In this document: piece by piece, positions 21,974 through 34,145 of the stretch
Layout: every line of letters starts with the position of its first letter
Position numbering within the stretch: the stretch's first letter is position 1
NCBI GenBank assembly: GCA_020226215.1
Contig: CM035234.1
Location: forward strand, 54,501,275-54,565,274
From: Sindora glabra
Taxonomy: Eukaryota; Streptophyta; Magnoliopsida; Fabales; Fabaceae
Direction of reading: 5' to 3'
Length of the DNA stretch: 64,000 bases
Notes under the pieces: model-generated
Seen by the model: the letters and a program-made list of their open reading frames with translations, nothing else
The model's database searches: none
What the model was told of the DNA's origin: nothing
Position numbers and translations under genes: made by a program

Positions 21974-22330
21974 TTAATTTATGGGGAGCTTCATTAAAAG
22001 GTAAGGATTAAAGACTATGGCTTTTCCTATGTTTAACAAAGTTCTCCCTAGCATGGCATTATACATTGTATTTGGTGCATTAAGAAGTAAGAAAATTACA
22101 TCAACATTAGTGATTTTTAAAGATGTTCCTATTATTAAATGCAACTTAATAGACCCTTCAATTAGTATTGGCTTTTCAAAAAGGCTAGAGGAGAGCTTGA
22201 GTTTCCTGAAGGTATCTAGATACATTATGTTACCCAAGCTTCCTTGGTCTACCAAAATCCATTTTATAATGAAATTTTGGATTGTGGCAATGATAACCAT
22301 GGGTTGTCATGATCTTGCTCAAATTTAGCA
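21974..22330 (-). pseudogene. Tat-type gypsy aspartic protease
   Basis: The 108-residue minus-strand piece contains MVIIATIQNFIIKWILVDQG, then GNIMYLDTFRKLKL and NTMYNAMLGRTLLNIGKAIV. This matches the Tat/Ogre protease, where the usual D-T/S-G triad is replaced by V-D-Q-G-S and the flap-side motif is I-G-R. It would cleave Gag-Pol. It lies between gag (above) and RT (below), as expected for this orientation. The piece is open except at its edges, but the neighbouring polyprotein is broken. Confidence 0.8.
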
Positions 22331-22334
22331 AGAT

Positions 22335-24200
22335 AATCTTCATCAAAGAAGGAAATGATGGTGGGGTTGACATTTGGATGCTTTAATTTTGATTTTTTAT
22401 ATTTTCAATAGCCATGCCTAACTGCATATGTCTTTTCTTTGCATTTGTTAATGTACTTCTTCCTTAGATCCCTCAACTATATCTTCTACTCCTGGCTATT
22501 ATCTATTTCTTTTCCTTTATCACTTTGTTTACAAAGCAAGGACTTAGAAGGAGATTCATATTTGCCACATTTTTTGTTGTTCCACTTACTCAAAGTTTAG
22601 GATCCAAGTTTTTGATTGAATGGTTTCTTGGGTTGCTCTTCATCAATCCTAGCATAGTATTTTAGATACCCTTCTTTTATAAGCTTCTCTCTTTTATTAT
22701 GAAGGTTTACACAATCCTTTATGTCATGAATCCATGGTTAGTGGTATTTATAGAAAGTATTTAGCCTTACTAGTGGAGGCTTCAGGTTTTTAGGTATTGC
22801 TTCACTTGATTTTTGTTCAAAGAGTTCTAAGGAATGGATATTATCAAAAATATATTTCAAGGTAGTATTTAAGGGTATAAATTTAAAGAATTATGGTTGT
22901 GGTTTTATAAAGGATGTAACTTTTGATTTATTTTTTTAAAGTCTTTTATCATTATTTTTGTAGTCAACTCTGTTATTGTCGTCTTGTTTATTTTCTAGTT
23001 GGTGCATGCTCATTTATATTTCTTCCGTGTTTATGAATTTAAAAAATTAATTTAAGAGGTTAATGAGATCATTTAAAAGTTTCTTGGTAAGGGATTTTGA
23101 GAAGTCTCCATACTTAAGACTGATATAATAGAATGAATGGCAACATTTTATTTTAAGTCTTTGATTTCTGGAGTCACTAAATTGAACTTATTAAGGAAAT
23201 CCTCTAAAGGCTTATTTATTTGTTGCTTTAGGTTAACTAGAGAAATGTTAGTCTTCTTGTAGGCTTTGGAGGTTGCAAAGTAAGCTAGAAATTGAATAGC
23301 TAACTCCATGAAATTATGGATAGAACTTAGTTTCAATGTCATAAAACATTCGAGAGTAGCATTCTTTAAAGTGGTTGAAAAGGTTTTCCATATGATTGCA
23401 TTAAGGCTTCTAAAAGGAGCATAGTAACTCTAAATGCCTCTAGATGTTCTTGGGGATTAACAACCCATCATAAGCTTATAGTTTAGTTGGAATTTCCATG
23501 TTGCTAGGCACAAATACTTGCATGATTATAAGGATAAATGGGTGAGATTCTCCTCCATTAAGGTTAGTATTTTCATGCTAACCGTTGTGATTTCTTCTAT
23601 AATGTTAACTGACATAACTCTTTCTTGCACTTTCTTCATTATTTGACTAATGTCTAGATCAAGATTGATGACTACTATGATCATGCTCATAATCATAACA
23701 TTAACAACTTCATTCTTGGCGACTGTGTTGATGGTGGTCACATTCATGACATTCACCTAATCCTTTTTCTTTATTTGATCGATGCCTAGATCAAGATTAG
23801 TATTCTTTGCAATTATGTTCACACTCATACTTCACATTCATAACATTGGTGTTCATACTTTACATGCTCTTGCTTTAGGAATTCACATTCTACATGTACT
23901 TGCTCTTGTTGCTTGATTTATCCTTTTATTCGCTCTTATTCCAACCTTTGGAGGAGATAATACTAGTTATTTATGTTTGCTTGGAGTTTTTCTCTTAATT
24001 TGTCCAATTCTTGTGATAGGTGTAACATTTTCGCTAAGCAGGATATCTTGCTTGATGTTGTAGTTAACATTCTTATTATCTTCATATTGGTAAAAATATG
24101 GTAAGGAGACGGTCTATCATTTTCTTGTCTATAAACTAAGGGAGTTTCAGCCCAGTGAGTAGAACTAGCTTTAGATCAGCTAAAGGAGTGAGTAACATAA
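22335..24200 (-). pseudogene. Tat-type gypsy gag pseudogene
   Basis: In minus-strand order an N-terminal piece near 24010-23930 (LSQELDKLREKLQANIN) is followed by a repetitive, low-complexity stretch (23526-23900). The Retrotrans_gag domain follows at 23148-23342 (FMELAIQFLAYFATSKAYKK, PLEDFLNKFNL). A late-gag block at 22640-22760 reads HDIKDCVNLHNKREKLIKEG and YLKYYARIDEEQPKKP, which is characteristic of Tat gag. There are many stops. Gag would form the particle shell. The 5' LTR of this element, expected above 24200, was not recognised. Confidence 0.72.
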
Positions 24201-25514
24201 TGACTTATAATTGAATGTTAGAGAAGAATTTAAGAAAAGACTATGCAAGGAAAAGGAAACATTTCATTGAAGATAAACATTAGATTAACCATTCTATTTC
24301 TTGGTAAGGATGTTTATAAAAGCAAAATAATAGAGTAGAAGATAGAATATATAAAGATTTGTAAGTAAATTTTGTTGAAGAATTTATAAAGAAAATCATG
24401 ATATTAATGATCAAAACTTTAAACAATAAACACATTGTATTTATAATAAACTTATTAATACAATAGATATTATGGAAAAGATTACATAATAACAAGAAAA
24501 AGAATGATAACAATTATGTCTTTTTCCATTGATACCCTCTATTTCTTGAGAAAAATTTCAAGAAGTATGCATCTTTTTATGATGATGATCATTAAAAATA
24601 GAATTTTGCATGAAATTTATTGGAAAATCAATGTTTTACTTTATATTTGCACTTGATTGAATGTAAGTTGATTTTGAGGAGTTTAATCAATGAAAACCAC
24701 CTTTCCTAATGTCTTAGTCTTGAAAATCAAACCATAATTAATATATGATTCATTTGCTCATATTGTGTGATTTCTACAAAATTAATCAAAACAAAAGAAA
24801 AGTATTCAATTAAGTTTCTTGAAAAACTTATAGATTTTGTAAACCACTAATGTGACAAAGGAGATAAAGCCAAAAAGTGATATATGTCAAAGAATTGAAT
24901 ATTACAATTAGAAAAAAAATAATTTTATGGTTTCAAACACAAACGACACCAATTGGTGAATTCTTTCTTACTAGAGTAATGAATATCAATAGTAAGAGGT
25001 AGTCACTGTGAATAGGGGAAAAGCACCTGCAACTAAGTTGATAATAAGGGGTTGGGTCATGTTTTGGACCTCTATTACTAAAGTTAGTAGAAAGAATAGG
25101 AACATTTAGAATCAAAGTAGTGTAGAGGTTAAGTTAAAGCAAACCTAATCTAGAGACTAGCTCTTATAGGCCTTGAATTACCTAGCGTATAATGGTTCTA
25201 TCATCAAGGTGTTGAGGGTATTTTAGTTTTTTTGGCATAATGCTTACAATATACAAGGTAATCACTTTTTAGTTGTTACATTTGTCTTTGAGTTCAATTA
25301 ACTTTATCTTGTAGGAAAATTACATTTAGTTGATTATAAGATAACGAAAGGCTAACCATGGACCTTTTGGATTAACTAGTGTGTGTCATTTCTGTTCATT
25401 AAGGTCTAGTTAGGCCTTATATCTTATATAAGCAGGTATAGTGCATAATACACTTGTGTTAATTATTGTGCAAGAATGAAAGTATTATAATTACAATTTC
25501 ACTAGCTATTTTTT
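24201..25514. other. Unassigned AT-rich stretch, possibly 5' LTR/leader of the Tat element
   Basis: By position, the 5' untranslated region and LTR of the minus-strand Tat element should begin here, but I see no primer-binding site, clear LTR border or coding similarity. A plus-strand tatcttatataagcagg at about 25420-25436 resembles a TATA box. Confidence 0.35.
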
Positions 25515-25739
25515 TTATTTCGACATGTCATATTGAAAGTGTGCTCCTAGATCATGACCCAACATAGGATCAAACAAATCATAATGAAAAAGAAACACCT
25601 TTTGGATTAGCATCTTGAGATATTCTAATTGGATTATCTCCCTTAAAATGCTATAAAATTCATCCTTCTTTATTGAGACATTCCTTGTGCCCTTAACACA
25701 CATGTTGCTATTATAAGATTTTTTTTCCCATGATTCCAT
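25515..25739 (-). pseudogene. CACTA-associated DUF4216-like fragment
   Basis: The 74-residue reading contains CVKGTRN, DEFYSILREIIQLEYL, KVFLFHYDLFDPMLGHDLG and FQYDMSK. This follows the pattern of the DUF4216 domain found in the second ORF of plant CACTA (En/Spm) transposons: V-K-G, (F/Y)YG-L-x-II-LEY, K-x-x-LFxCxWFD. Its function in the transposon is not known. Upstream and downstream minus-strand sequence is too degenerate to extend it. No CACTA ends were found close by. Confidence 0.5.
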
Positions 25740-26722
25740 TGATTTGTGTGAAATTTATATCAATTAAAGAAAGTGAATTGGCCATGTTTTCAACATCCTT
25801 AGTAGATGCCAAGTATGATCTTAAAGATATTGATTGTGTATTCCATTGACTTCATTGCAAACTTACCCAAAAAGAGAACAACTTCATGTGACTATTGAAG
25901 CATAAGTACAAAATTGAGCATTATATTCATTACATTTACTTAGTTATGCTTGAAATCAACAAGCAAATTGAGAAGTGATCATTGCTTCAATGTCCACTTC
26001 TTGCATGTATGGTACATAGTCCTCAACCAATGCATAAATATATTAGAACATGAAACAATGAATATGAGTATACCATTAAATCAAGAAATAAATATATGAA
26101 ATAATCAATTAAGTGTAATATTTGATATGAAAAACCTAATAGATAGATATAGTAAAAAATGAGTTAGACAATGTTTGTTAATGGATAACAAGTAAAAATA
26201 CTTATTATTGTTAGTAAAATCATTTGTTAGTTTTAGTAAAAGAAAATTCTATTAGGAGTTATTTGAGAAAATTAAAAGTATTCAAGATATAAGATTAATA
26301 AGATTTTGGAACAATTTAGAGCTTTTACTTATGAATACCTTAGAATTAACGTAATGTGGCAAAAATGTAACTTTCCACCCATTTTTAAGGAATGAATGAT
26401 TATATTAAGGGAAGAAGGAGGAATTTGACATAACTTAGGACCTTAAGGTAATATGACTTGACTTTAGGATACTAGAGCAATTTTTAATTAGTATAGGACT
26501 TATTAGCAACTAAAGAATTGATAAAAGACTTATGTCAAGACTCAATTTCGATCATGATGAGTGTAGATCCTAATACTTGACTTCCACAAGCCTTAACACT
26601 TTTCACTCTTTCTACCTAATGGGAGTTCCCAAATTTCCAAGTTGACTCAAAATTTAATTTAAATTTTTACAAAGAAATGAATAGAGTTCCCCCTATCTTT
26701 GGATACTTCTCAATGGCCATAC
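25740..26722. other. Unassigned AT-rich stretch
   Basis: No coding similarity, LTR border or tandem repeat was recognised. It ends at the left TSD (catac, 26718-26722) of the family X LTR. Confidence 0.5.
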
Positions 26723-29137
26723 TGTTAGGAATTCGGATTATCATATGCAGTGGAAATTCAAAATTTAATCCGAATTCTACCTAGGATCCATGCAAAAAAT
26801 ATAAATCAATGATTAGGATTTTACCTATTGGGCACTCATGTTTCTACTGATCAAAACTTGAGAGCGGATGAATCAAACGCCGGTCGGAAGGTACAGCGTC
26901 TCTACGGTATCCACACGGAGTGAACAATGACCTTTCACCCTCCACGAATCTGCTAGGATGCATTTTTCTCTCTAGGAATTAGGATTGGATGTTTTCTGAG
27001 TGATTTAGGGTTTGTATAGAAGCTTTGAGCGTGTTGTTAAAGTGCTTCCCTCAAGTCCCTTTTATAGAACTTAGGCAAGCCATAATCCTAGTCCAACTAG
27101 GATAATGCTTCTAAAATCCTGATCACACTTAACAACTCATCTTATCCTTATCCTAGAGATAATGGGGAGAGATAGGACTTATCTATTAATTATTTAATAT
27201 TAGATAATAATATTATCTCATAATATAAATATCTTAATATTAGATAATTGCATATAGTTATCAAATATCAAAATAATATTATCTCATAATATATTTATCT
27301 AATATCTGATAAGATAATTATTTAATAGTATTTTAATATCAAATAATATCACATAATATATATATATTATGTGAATTTATTATTCTTAATAATATATATA
27401 TGCACGAAAATAAGTCCAATTAATTAGATATTAATATAATTAAAGTCTAATTAATTATTGTCTTATTCCTACTCCTTTTGTGTGACCCTGTAGGTTCTTA
27501 ATACGTTGACAATGACTTATTATTGAGCCGTAAACAGTAAGCGATATCTAGCAATATATCACTACCACTCAAGTAGTAAGAATGTCTGTGATTCGACATC
27601 CACCTAATACATGATCAACGTTTTGCATCATAACCCTTTTGTAATAATATCTAAATTGAACTAGAGGCATGGAATGTGTCATCTTCGTCAATGTTCAATT
27701 TATATTTCTTGATATTGAGTAGACTTAAAATAAATTATTAATATCACATATTAATTCAATTGAGCATGGCCATGCATTTCTAAGTCTCACTCGATCAAGG
27801 GGCCTAAGGATATTTCTCTTTTATACAAGAGTAACAAAATTTTATCTACATCACTCACTTCCCTCTGCACGATTTATGACACACCCAATCAATGCCCTAC
27901 TTGTCATCCTGATTAAAGGTGACATAGTGTAATGTCCCGAATTTTCAATTCTATTATTTGAATCTCTAAATTCTAAGGTCATAGAAGCAAAGAGCACGTT
28001 TGAATTAGCTTGGTGGGTGAATTTTAAGTTGAAAGGAATTAAGTGTAAGGGTAAACGAAATTTTGAAGGAAAAAGAGATAGTAGGAAAAGAATTAATTTT
28101 TCTAAATAGTATAAATGATTAGAGGAGGTTAGAAAATCCAAAAAGGGGAAGTTGTCTAAGTCTGACAGTGTAAGGAATTTTAAACAGACAGAAACTCTAT
28201 GGACTAAATTGCAAAAGTGCAGAATCGGGTATGGTTAAAGTGAAAATAATCAAGAATTTGGGATCTAATATGAATAACCAAGATTTTGGGGTGTAATATG
28301 TGATTTTAATTAGTGTGACCAATAAACTCATGACAAGTGTCATTATTAGAAAAATATTGGCAAGAATAGCCTTCTAATTGGTGAAAAAGGACTAAAATAC
28401 CCTTGGAAATCTCAAAAAGGACCAAAATGCCCATAGAAGCTTTATGAAAACCCCACCCTCTTCTCCATTTCTCCAAAAGCTGCAGAAATCTCCATGAAAG
28501 AAGCTTAAGACGTGTGAGAGAGAGAAGGAAGAGAGAGAAAGTTTCTCTTAGCTTTTTCACCCAAAAATACTTAGATTCAAGCTAAGGTGTAGAAGGGAAA
28601 GTTGCTCTTCTCATCAAGCTCTATCCATTGGTGTGCTTAGATTAAAGAAAAGCTCAAGTTTAATTAAGTTTGGGGAGCTCCAAGTGAGGATTTTCAAGTT
28701 GCACCAAGAGGTAAAAATGTTCTCCTCTAAGAGCTCTTTAATGTACTCTTTGTAGTTTCTTGAAAACTTGAGGTTGGTGTGGACAAGGGTGATTGAACAT
28801 GGAGTTTAGGATGATTTGAATATGTTTAATGGTGTTTTGGATGTTGTTATGCTAATCTACGGCTTTGGTTTGGTGTAAAAATAGCAAGAAATATGATGTA
28901 CACATTTGGGTTTTAGAGGCATAATGGTGCATGTGTAGTATTGGCATGATATGTTTGGAACTTGGCTAAATTGATGAAGTTAGAATAATTTTCATGAACT
29001 ATAAAGCCTATGGAAGATGAAACCTTGAATTGTGAAAGTGTTTGTGTGCATTTTCCCTTTTGGGAAGCCAAAACTATGAATATGAAAAAGAAGGAAGGAA
29101 GGAGTTTTAGCTGTTTAATGTGTTTTCGGAGGATCAG

Positions 29138-29390
29138 TGATGTACACGGGGTAGAACACGGTCCGTGTTGTACCGCGTGTTCTTCGTCGAAGCTGATCAG
29201 TGTGCTACACGGGGTGCAACACTCCCCGTGTTTACTTCAGAACTGAAGGGCAGTAAGGTACACGGGGTAGAACACGGCCCGTGTTCACCCTCATGTTCTT
29301 TATCGAGTAACCCAGTGAAGCCTCGAAGTGATCCAGAAAGGAACACAGCCCTGAACACGGGGTATGGGACCCTCGTGTTCTTTGTTAAGT
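29138..29390. repeat. ACACGGGG hairpin array, second copy
   Basis: Same arrangement as at 17985-18225: gtacacggggtagaacacgg followed by its near complement, repeated about four times with point changes such as taccgcgtgttc. The conservation of order shows that the array was present in the common ancestor of the two units. Confidence 0.83.
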
Positions 29391-29754
29391 GAACTTTTTG
29401 GCTTTAATTCTTCATGTTTTGCATGGCTTTACTCCTGGATCCTTTTCTAATGCTCATATATGTCATTTCAAGGCTTGAAAATAAGTTATAGAGCATCTAA
29501 GTATGCATGTGTGCATCTATCAATGTGGAGGAAGTAAAGAATACATGAGGATTTGGGAAAGTGATGATGTTCTAATAAAGAACTATAATGTGTATTTGTG
29601 TAGACTAAGGAGTGACAATTGGAAAGACAAGGGGAGTTATAAAGGAGTTTTTAGTGAGGGCAAAGGAAACATCACATTGGGAGCTTGTAAAAGGTAGCTA
29701 GCTTTATCCTTAAGCTGTTTTCTATTTACATGATTTTCTGTATTTTATGCCATT

Positions 29755-29965
29755 GTATGGAATGTGTATGCAATTGTTGTGGCACAACCCGGGAAGACAG
29801 TAAAATACTGTGTTTGGCCTATGGCTCGAGATCCTCGGGGATAATAGTGCAATTGTTGTGTGCGGTACCTATGGCCAGAAACCTCGGGAAGACAGTGTAA
29901 TACTGTGTTAGGCCTTTGGCTCGAGAGCCCCGGGAAGACAGTGAATTGCTGTGTGAGGCCTAGGT
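29755..29965 (+). repeat. GGGAAGACAG module, second copy
   Basis: Three blocks with cgggaagacagt and tggctcgag at about 29790, 29885 and 29930 match the module at 18690-18960. Confidence 0.7.
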
Positions 29966-30947
29966 ACGATTATCTGTGATGGCCATCTAGATATTGATAT
30001 AAGTCCTTGAATGGGCTCGATCGTTGCTTTGTGCAGTGCATATTTCTTACAATGGTATGGTATTGAATATGATGATAAATGATTAATTGATTTCAAAACG
30101 CATGTTTTAGTTGCTTAAGGATCTGGAATGGCTTGATGTATTTTTATGGCAATAGCTAGCTACTGAGAAACTTTGTTTCTTATGTTTTTCTGTATTGTTA
30201 CTAACCATCCCAGGAGATGCTTCCAAAGGCTCTCATGATAAAGTTTAATGATGTTTTGAAGTTGTAAATGTAAAAGAAAAAAAAATGGTTGCATAGTTGG
30301 TGATATTGTATATGATGGATGTACGAATTGTAAGTTGAACTCTTTTTGTATAATTATATGACTCTTACTTATGTTGTATGAAATACAGAAATTTGAGATA
30401 TTATAAATTGGTTTGGAGTAGAAGGCAAATTAGTATGCGTTAATTATCTATTAAATGAGGAATAAGGCGTTGATGAGTAAGGGAGTTACACATAGGACAA
30501 TATTAAAGTGAGTAATTCCTCATGTAGGGAACCGTAGTGACTTCAGGTCAAAGGTTTATATGTATTTGTGATCATATGAGATTAACTATGACACGTCTAT
30601 CCATGCAATATTCTCATAGTGGGTCAGTCAGTACATTGTTCACTAGCAATATACTCATGTATTGACTTGATATCACATATCCATGATTCGTAATCATCAG
30701 TCACTATACATGCTAGTCTCGATGTATTATTACTATCCTTTTCATAAAAATACTTGACTAGAGGCATTTTAGGAATAGCGAAACTATTCCAAGGATAATT
30801 ATTATATTAAGTTATAAATTACGCATAATAATAATGAAATTATAAAAATAAAATATAATAATTAAATTGCCTAAAATAAAACATAATACATTGTGTATAA
30901 CTTCAATCATCTATATGATTGGTTCTAGGACACACACCAACACATAC

Positions 30948-31603
30948 GCCCTAAAATACAACACTTAATACGACATAATCATATTCATACACCATACAAC
31001 ATAATTTCAACACGTATACACAAATAAACAATTCAACACTTTGAATTAATGGGTCAATATTTCTACTTCAATTGTTGACTCTAATCTCAACTGTCAAATC
31101 TTTATCAAGGCAGTCTCGATTCTCCATGGATGTAACAAGCTCATGGGTATTTGTCTTAACTTGAAAACATTGAAATTAAATGAAATGAGTTACGTAAAAT
31201 TAGTGAGCATATATCTATCACTATTTTACAGGTGATCATTTATATATATATAATCATAAGATAATCTTATATTAAATTAGAAAATATTAGCAAACCCATT
31301 TCCTAAATTTTTGGAATATGTGAAACCATGTCTTGAAATGGGAGTTTACTTGCACATGACCTTACAATTCACAGAAATCTTAACTATTTGTTAATACATT
31401 ACATTGGTATCACATCACATTTTACCCATTTTGAGTAGATATCACATTCACAAATAGTTTTCAAGGCTCAAATACAAACAAAACAATATAGTCATTAAAT
31501 TTTTGCAATCATGTTAATAGTGATATCTAACCACGAGCAAAGTTCTAACATTGCTTCACTTCATATCTATCTTTTTTATTTCCTTATCACTTTTATATCA
31601 TCT
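30948..31603. other. Unassigned AT-rich stretch
   Basis: No coding similarity. A (TA)n tract lies at about 31232-31243. The stretch ends with catct, the left TSD copy of the Athila-like element. Confidence 0.5.
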
Positions 31604-32640
31604 TGATGAGAAAAATATTTACTATTTTATTCTTTCTTATTTTATGTCTCTTAGGTGTTACATTTGCTTAATTTCCCTTTATTAGGCCTTATTTTATAAG
31701 TTGTGATCAATTTTAAATATTGTGAATTTATTCGATAATTGTTAGATTTTGACACTATTTTTATTTTTTAATTATATTTTGTACTCTAAATGTTAGATTA
31801 AGTTGGAAAGCTTAAAGAGAGAATTATAACTTTTATGTTTTGATCCAAGCTTAGTTTAGACATTTTGGAGGTCATATGTGGCCGAGAAATTGAAATCATG
31901 TTTCTATCCTAACTAAACTTGCTTCTATATTTAGGTCATATTTGGAGCTATAGTAGTTCAATTAACCTAAAACAAGTGCCTAAATTCTCAGAAGACATAG
32001 GTCTACAAGTTTCATGTTTATAGGTTTTCCAAATTAGATTGATTTCATGGTCAAAATCTAGTTGGAAGTTAAACCGGCAAAATTTCACTAATTTATCTAT
32101 TAGATTTAATTGACTTGTAACAAATAGGTTTGTGCTTTTAAAAATTAGAAAGGCCTTATTATTGTAATCTTAAGAGTCATACAATATTAGTCCAATAGGG
32201 TTTTGGCTTAATTAGGTCAAATAAATGGGGGAGAGACTCATTAAACTTCAGATTTTATAGACTATTGAGAATTCAGCAACCACTAGTTTTCTCTCTTTTC
32301 TTATATTCTTATTTTCAAGCTATAGAAGACTAAAGACCATTGGTTGATTCAAGGATTGTGAAGGTCTTCTTTTCAAGGATTATGAGATCTTGAATAGTAA
32401 TGTTGATTTCCTCTTATTAATTTTCCTTTTTCTACAATTATTTATGTTGAATTATTGAAATTACTAGTGTTAAATGGTGATTTGGTATAATTGGTACTTA
32501 ATCTCATGATTTTTATTCTTTTGCTATTTTAAGGTGAAGTTGTGGTTGGTTAACCATGGTTTTACACATTAGGATAGAAGGTTAGAGGATTGCTTCAATG
32601 GTATCTAATTTAATTTCCTAAATTGATGTGCATTCTAAAA

Positions 32641-33495
32641 GTGAAGAGGCACTTTCACATTTATTAAAGAGTCCAATGACAAGAGTTAAGGCTAGAAAGA
32701 TCAAGGAAGGACTCTAAGGGCTTATGGAAAAAGTTTGGAGGCTTGAAGAATCTAAATTAAAATATCATAATAGAATTATAAGTTGTATTTCAGCTAATCA
32801 ACCCTATGTGATATGAACTTCAAGGAGTAGTCAATCATAAGGAAGTGGGGTTGGAGAAGATTGTTCAAGAATATTTGGGATGTCCCATATCATCACTAAT
32901 TTGATGTTACATCATCACCACATCATCAAAAGGTGGAGCCACATTAACTATAAGCCATGTCACTACCACATCATCATGGATATGGTGCCATATTATTGCC
33001 ACATTAGCCATAATTCTAATTGGCGTCACCTCATCTCACATAATAAGCCATGTCACTGCCACATCATTACCACATTAACCATGGTTCTAATTGGCGTCAC
33101 CTCATCCTATTTTCTATTATTTGTTATTTTAGGCTTTAATATAGTATTTATGCTTTTAATTTATATTTATTTTGTGTTGTATCATTTTAAAGCATTTTGG
33201 GCCTAATTAGTGTTATTTGAGCCCATTTTTCAATTAGGGTTTTAGATAGTCATATAAAGAGGCTTATTCCTTATTCTAATCATATTTTGACTTTGAGATG
33301 AATGTAATCTAATTGCTTATGAGGGTTTCCTTACTAAGTTCTTGTTTGAACTTGAAGACTTATTAAAGAGCATTCAACCTTTATAGTATTAAATATATCC
33401 CTTATTGCTTCTAATTTCTTCCTCTTCTTTGAAGCATGGCAAGAATACCCTTCCTTTTTTTTTATGATTGTATCTGATTTGGCATAGATCCAACA
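32641..33495 (+). mobile_element. Gypsy 3' fragment (pol tail plus LTR) inside the Athila 5' LTR
   Basis: Sequence absent from the other two copies of this LTR starts near 32641 with a pol tail reading SEEALSHLLKSPMTRVKARK (normally G-P-x-T-R-A-R-A-K). It is followed at about 32880-33495 by an LTR related to the one at 8561-9280 (shared aggcttattcctta, TATA-like catataaag, end gatccaaca). The rest of that element, including its 5' LTR, is missing, so it is a 5'-truncated or deleted copy. Confidence 0.7.
32945..33110 (+). repeat. U3 tandem duplication with GGCGTCACCTCATC motif
   Basis: Two units carry ataagccatgtcact(a/g)cc, then acatta(g/a)cca, then ttctaattggcgtcacctca. The LTR at 8561 has a single divergent unit. 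Repeated U3 motifs with a CGTCA core often act as enhancers; this is inferred here. Confidence 0.65.
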
Positions 33496-34118
33496 TAATT
33501 TTACATCATAAATAAGTTAAATTCTATCTTTAAGTCAAATTTGATAGATTAGGGGTTATAGTAGTTACTTAATTCAACTAATCTTAATTGACCAAATTAT
33601 AGATGGTAATCTAGCGTAAGATTCATAGATTATTATAGGAGTTTTGGATAATCCAAAGTTGAAAATTTAATTGGAATAATCAAGTGTTTTGTGATGTAGG
33701 ATTAATCAATATTAAGAGCTATCATATCCTTGAATTGACTGTTTAACTATATTAGATTACTTTCTGTTTACTTTTTGCTTATTGCCTTTAATTTCATATA
33801 AACCCTCTCCAATTCTGGAAGTTGTGTTTTGGATTTTGTTATTAAATAATTATATTTATAGCATACAACATATTACATAGTGCATTTTGTTTCTATTACA
33901 GCAATCTATTTTATTGCATTTGTATTCCATTTACATTAGTTTCTTTCATTTTCATTGCATCAATAAGTCAACAATTGTGTAGATATTATTAGGAATTCAT
34001 TTAGAAATGATAAAATCAAAGGATCACTAGGGGTACAACCTAATTATGCCACTTTTCTACATTATTTCTTTAGCAAATTAGTTTTAACTAATTTTGGTGC
34101 ATTGTGATGTACATATCA

Positions 34119-34145
34119 AAATTTTGGTGTTATTACCGGAGATCC
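34119..34145 (+). other. Primer-binding site of the Athila-like element
   Basis: The sequence attttggtgttattaccgga directly follows the LTR end. Athila-type elements have TTTGGCGCCGTTGCCGGGGA here; the differences are mostly C-to-T and G-to-A changes, as expected from decay of methylated cytosines. Confidence 0.75.

Larger units (their letters stand above)
27928..30490 (+). mobile_element. Family Y LTR unit (subfamily A) nested in a family X LTR
   Basis: The unit runs TGTAATGTCCC to GGGAGTTACA, 2563 bp, with perfect catag TSDs (27923-27927 and 30491-30495). It is non-coding and closely related to 16771-19475 over its length, including the ACACGGGG array, but with only one copy of the 22-bp tandem unit. 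The host X sequence reads on correctly across the site. Confidence 0.88.
26723..30942 (-). mobile_element. Family X solo LTR, split by a Y unit
   Basis: The unit has TGTTAGGAATTC at the left, ACACCAACA at the right and perfect catac TSDs (26718-26722 and 30943-30947). After removing the nested Y unit it is about 1.65 kb and non-coding. A TATA box reading ctataaaaggga on the minus strand (about 27057-27067) and the matching TATTTAAA boxes in the other X copies indicate minus-strand sense. Conserved inner blocks shared by the X copies include gcatggccatgcattt and tgtgaccctgtaggttct. The ends and layout fit a copia-type LTR, but no internal domain is attached. Confidence 0.82.
31604..34118 (+). 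repeat. 5' LTR of the Athila-like element
   Basis: It is homologous to 46124-47778 and 60858-62517. It is longer because of a gypsy fragment inserted at about 32641-33500. The shared 3' end reads ggtgcattgtgatgtacatatca. It contains gtgccacttttctacattat just before the end, conserved in all three copies. Confidence 0.88.

Noticed and set aside
22017..22328. Plus-strand open frame of 103 codons
   Set aside because: It is the antisense of the Tat protease (21974-22330), whose motifs are recognisable on the minus strand.
24201..26722. Placing the Tat 5' LTR in this stretch
   Set aside because: No TG...CA borders, primer-binding site or second LTR copy could be found, so I left it unassigned.
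32880..33206. His-rich open frame of 108 codons
   Set aside because: It reads through the tandem atgtcactaccacatcat repeats of a gypsy LTR U3. No homologous protein is expected there.
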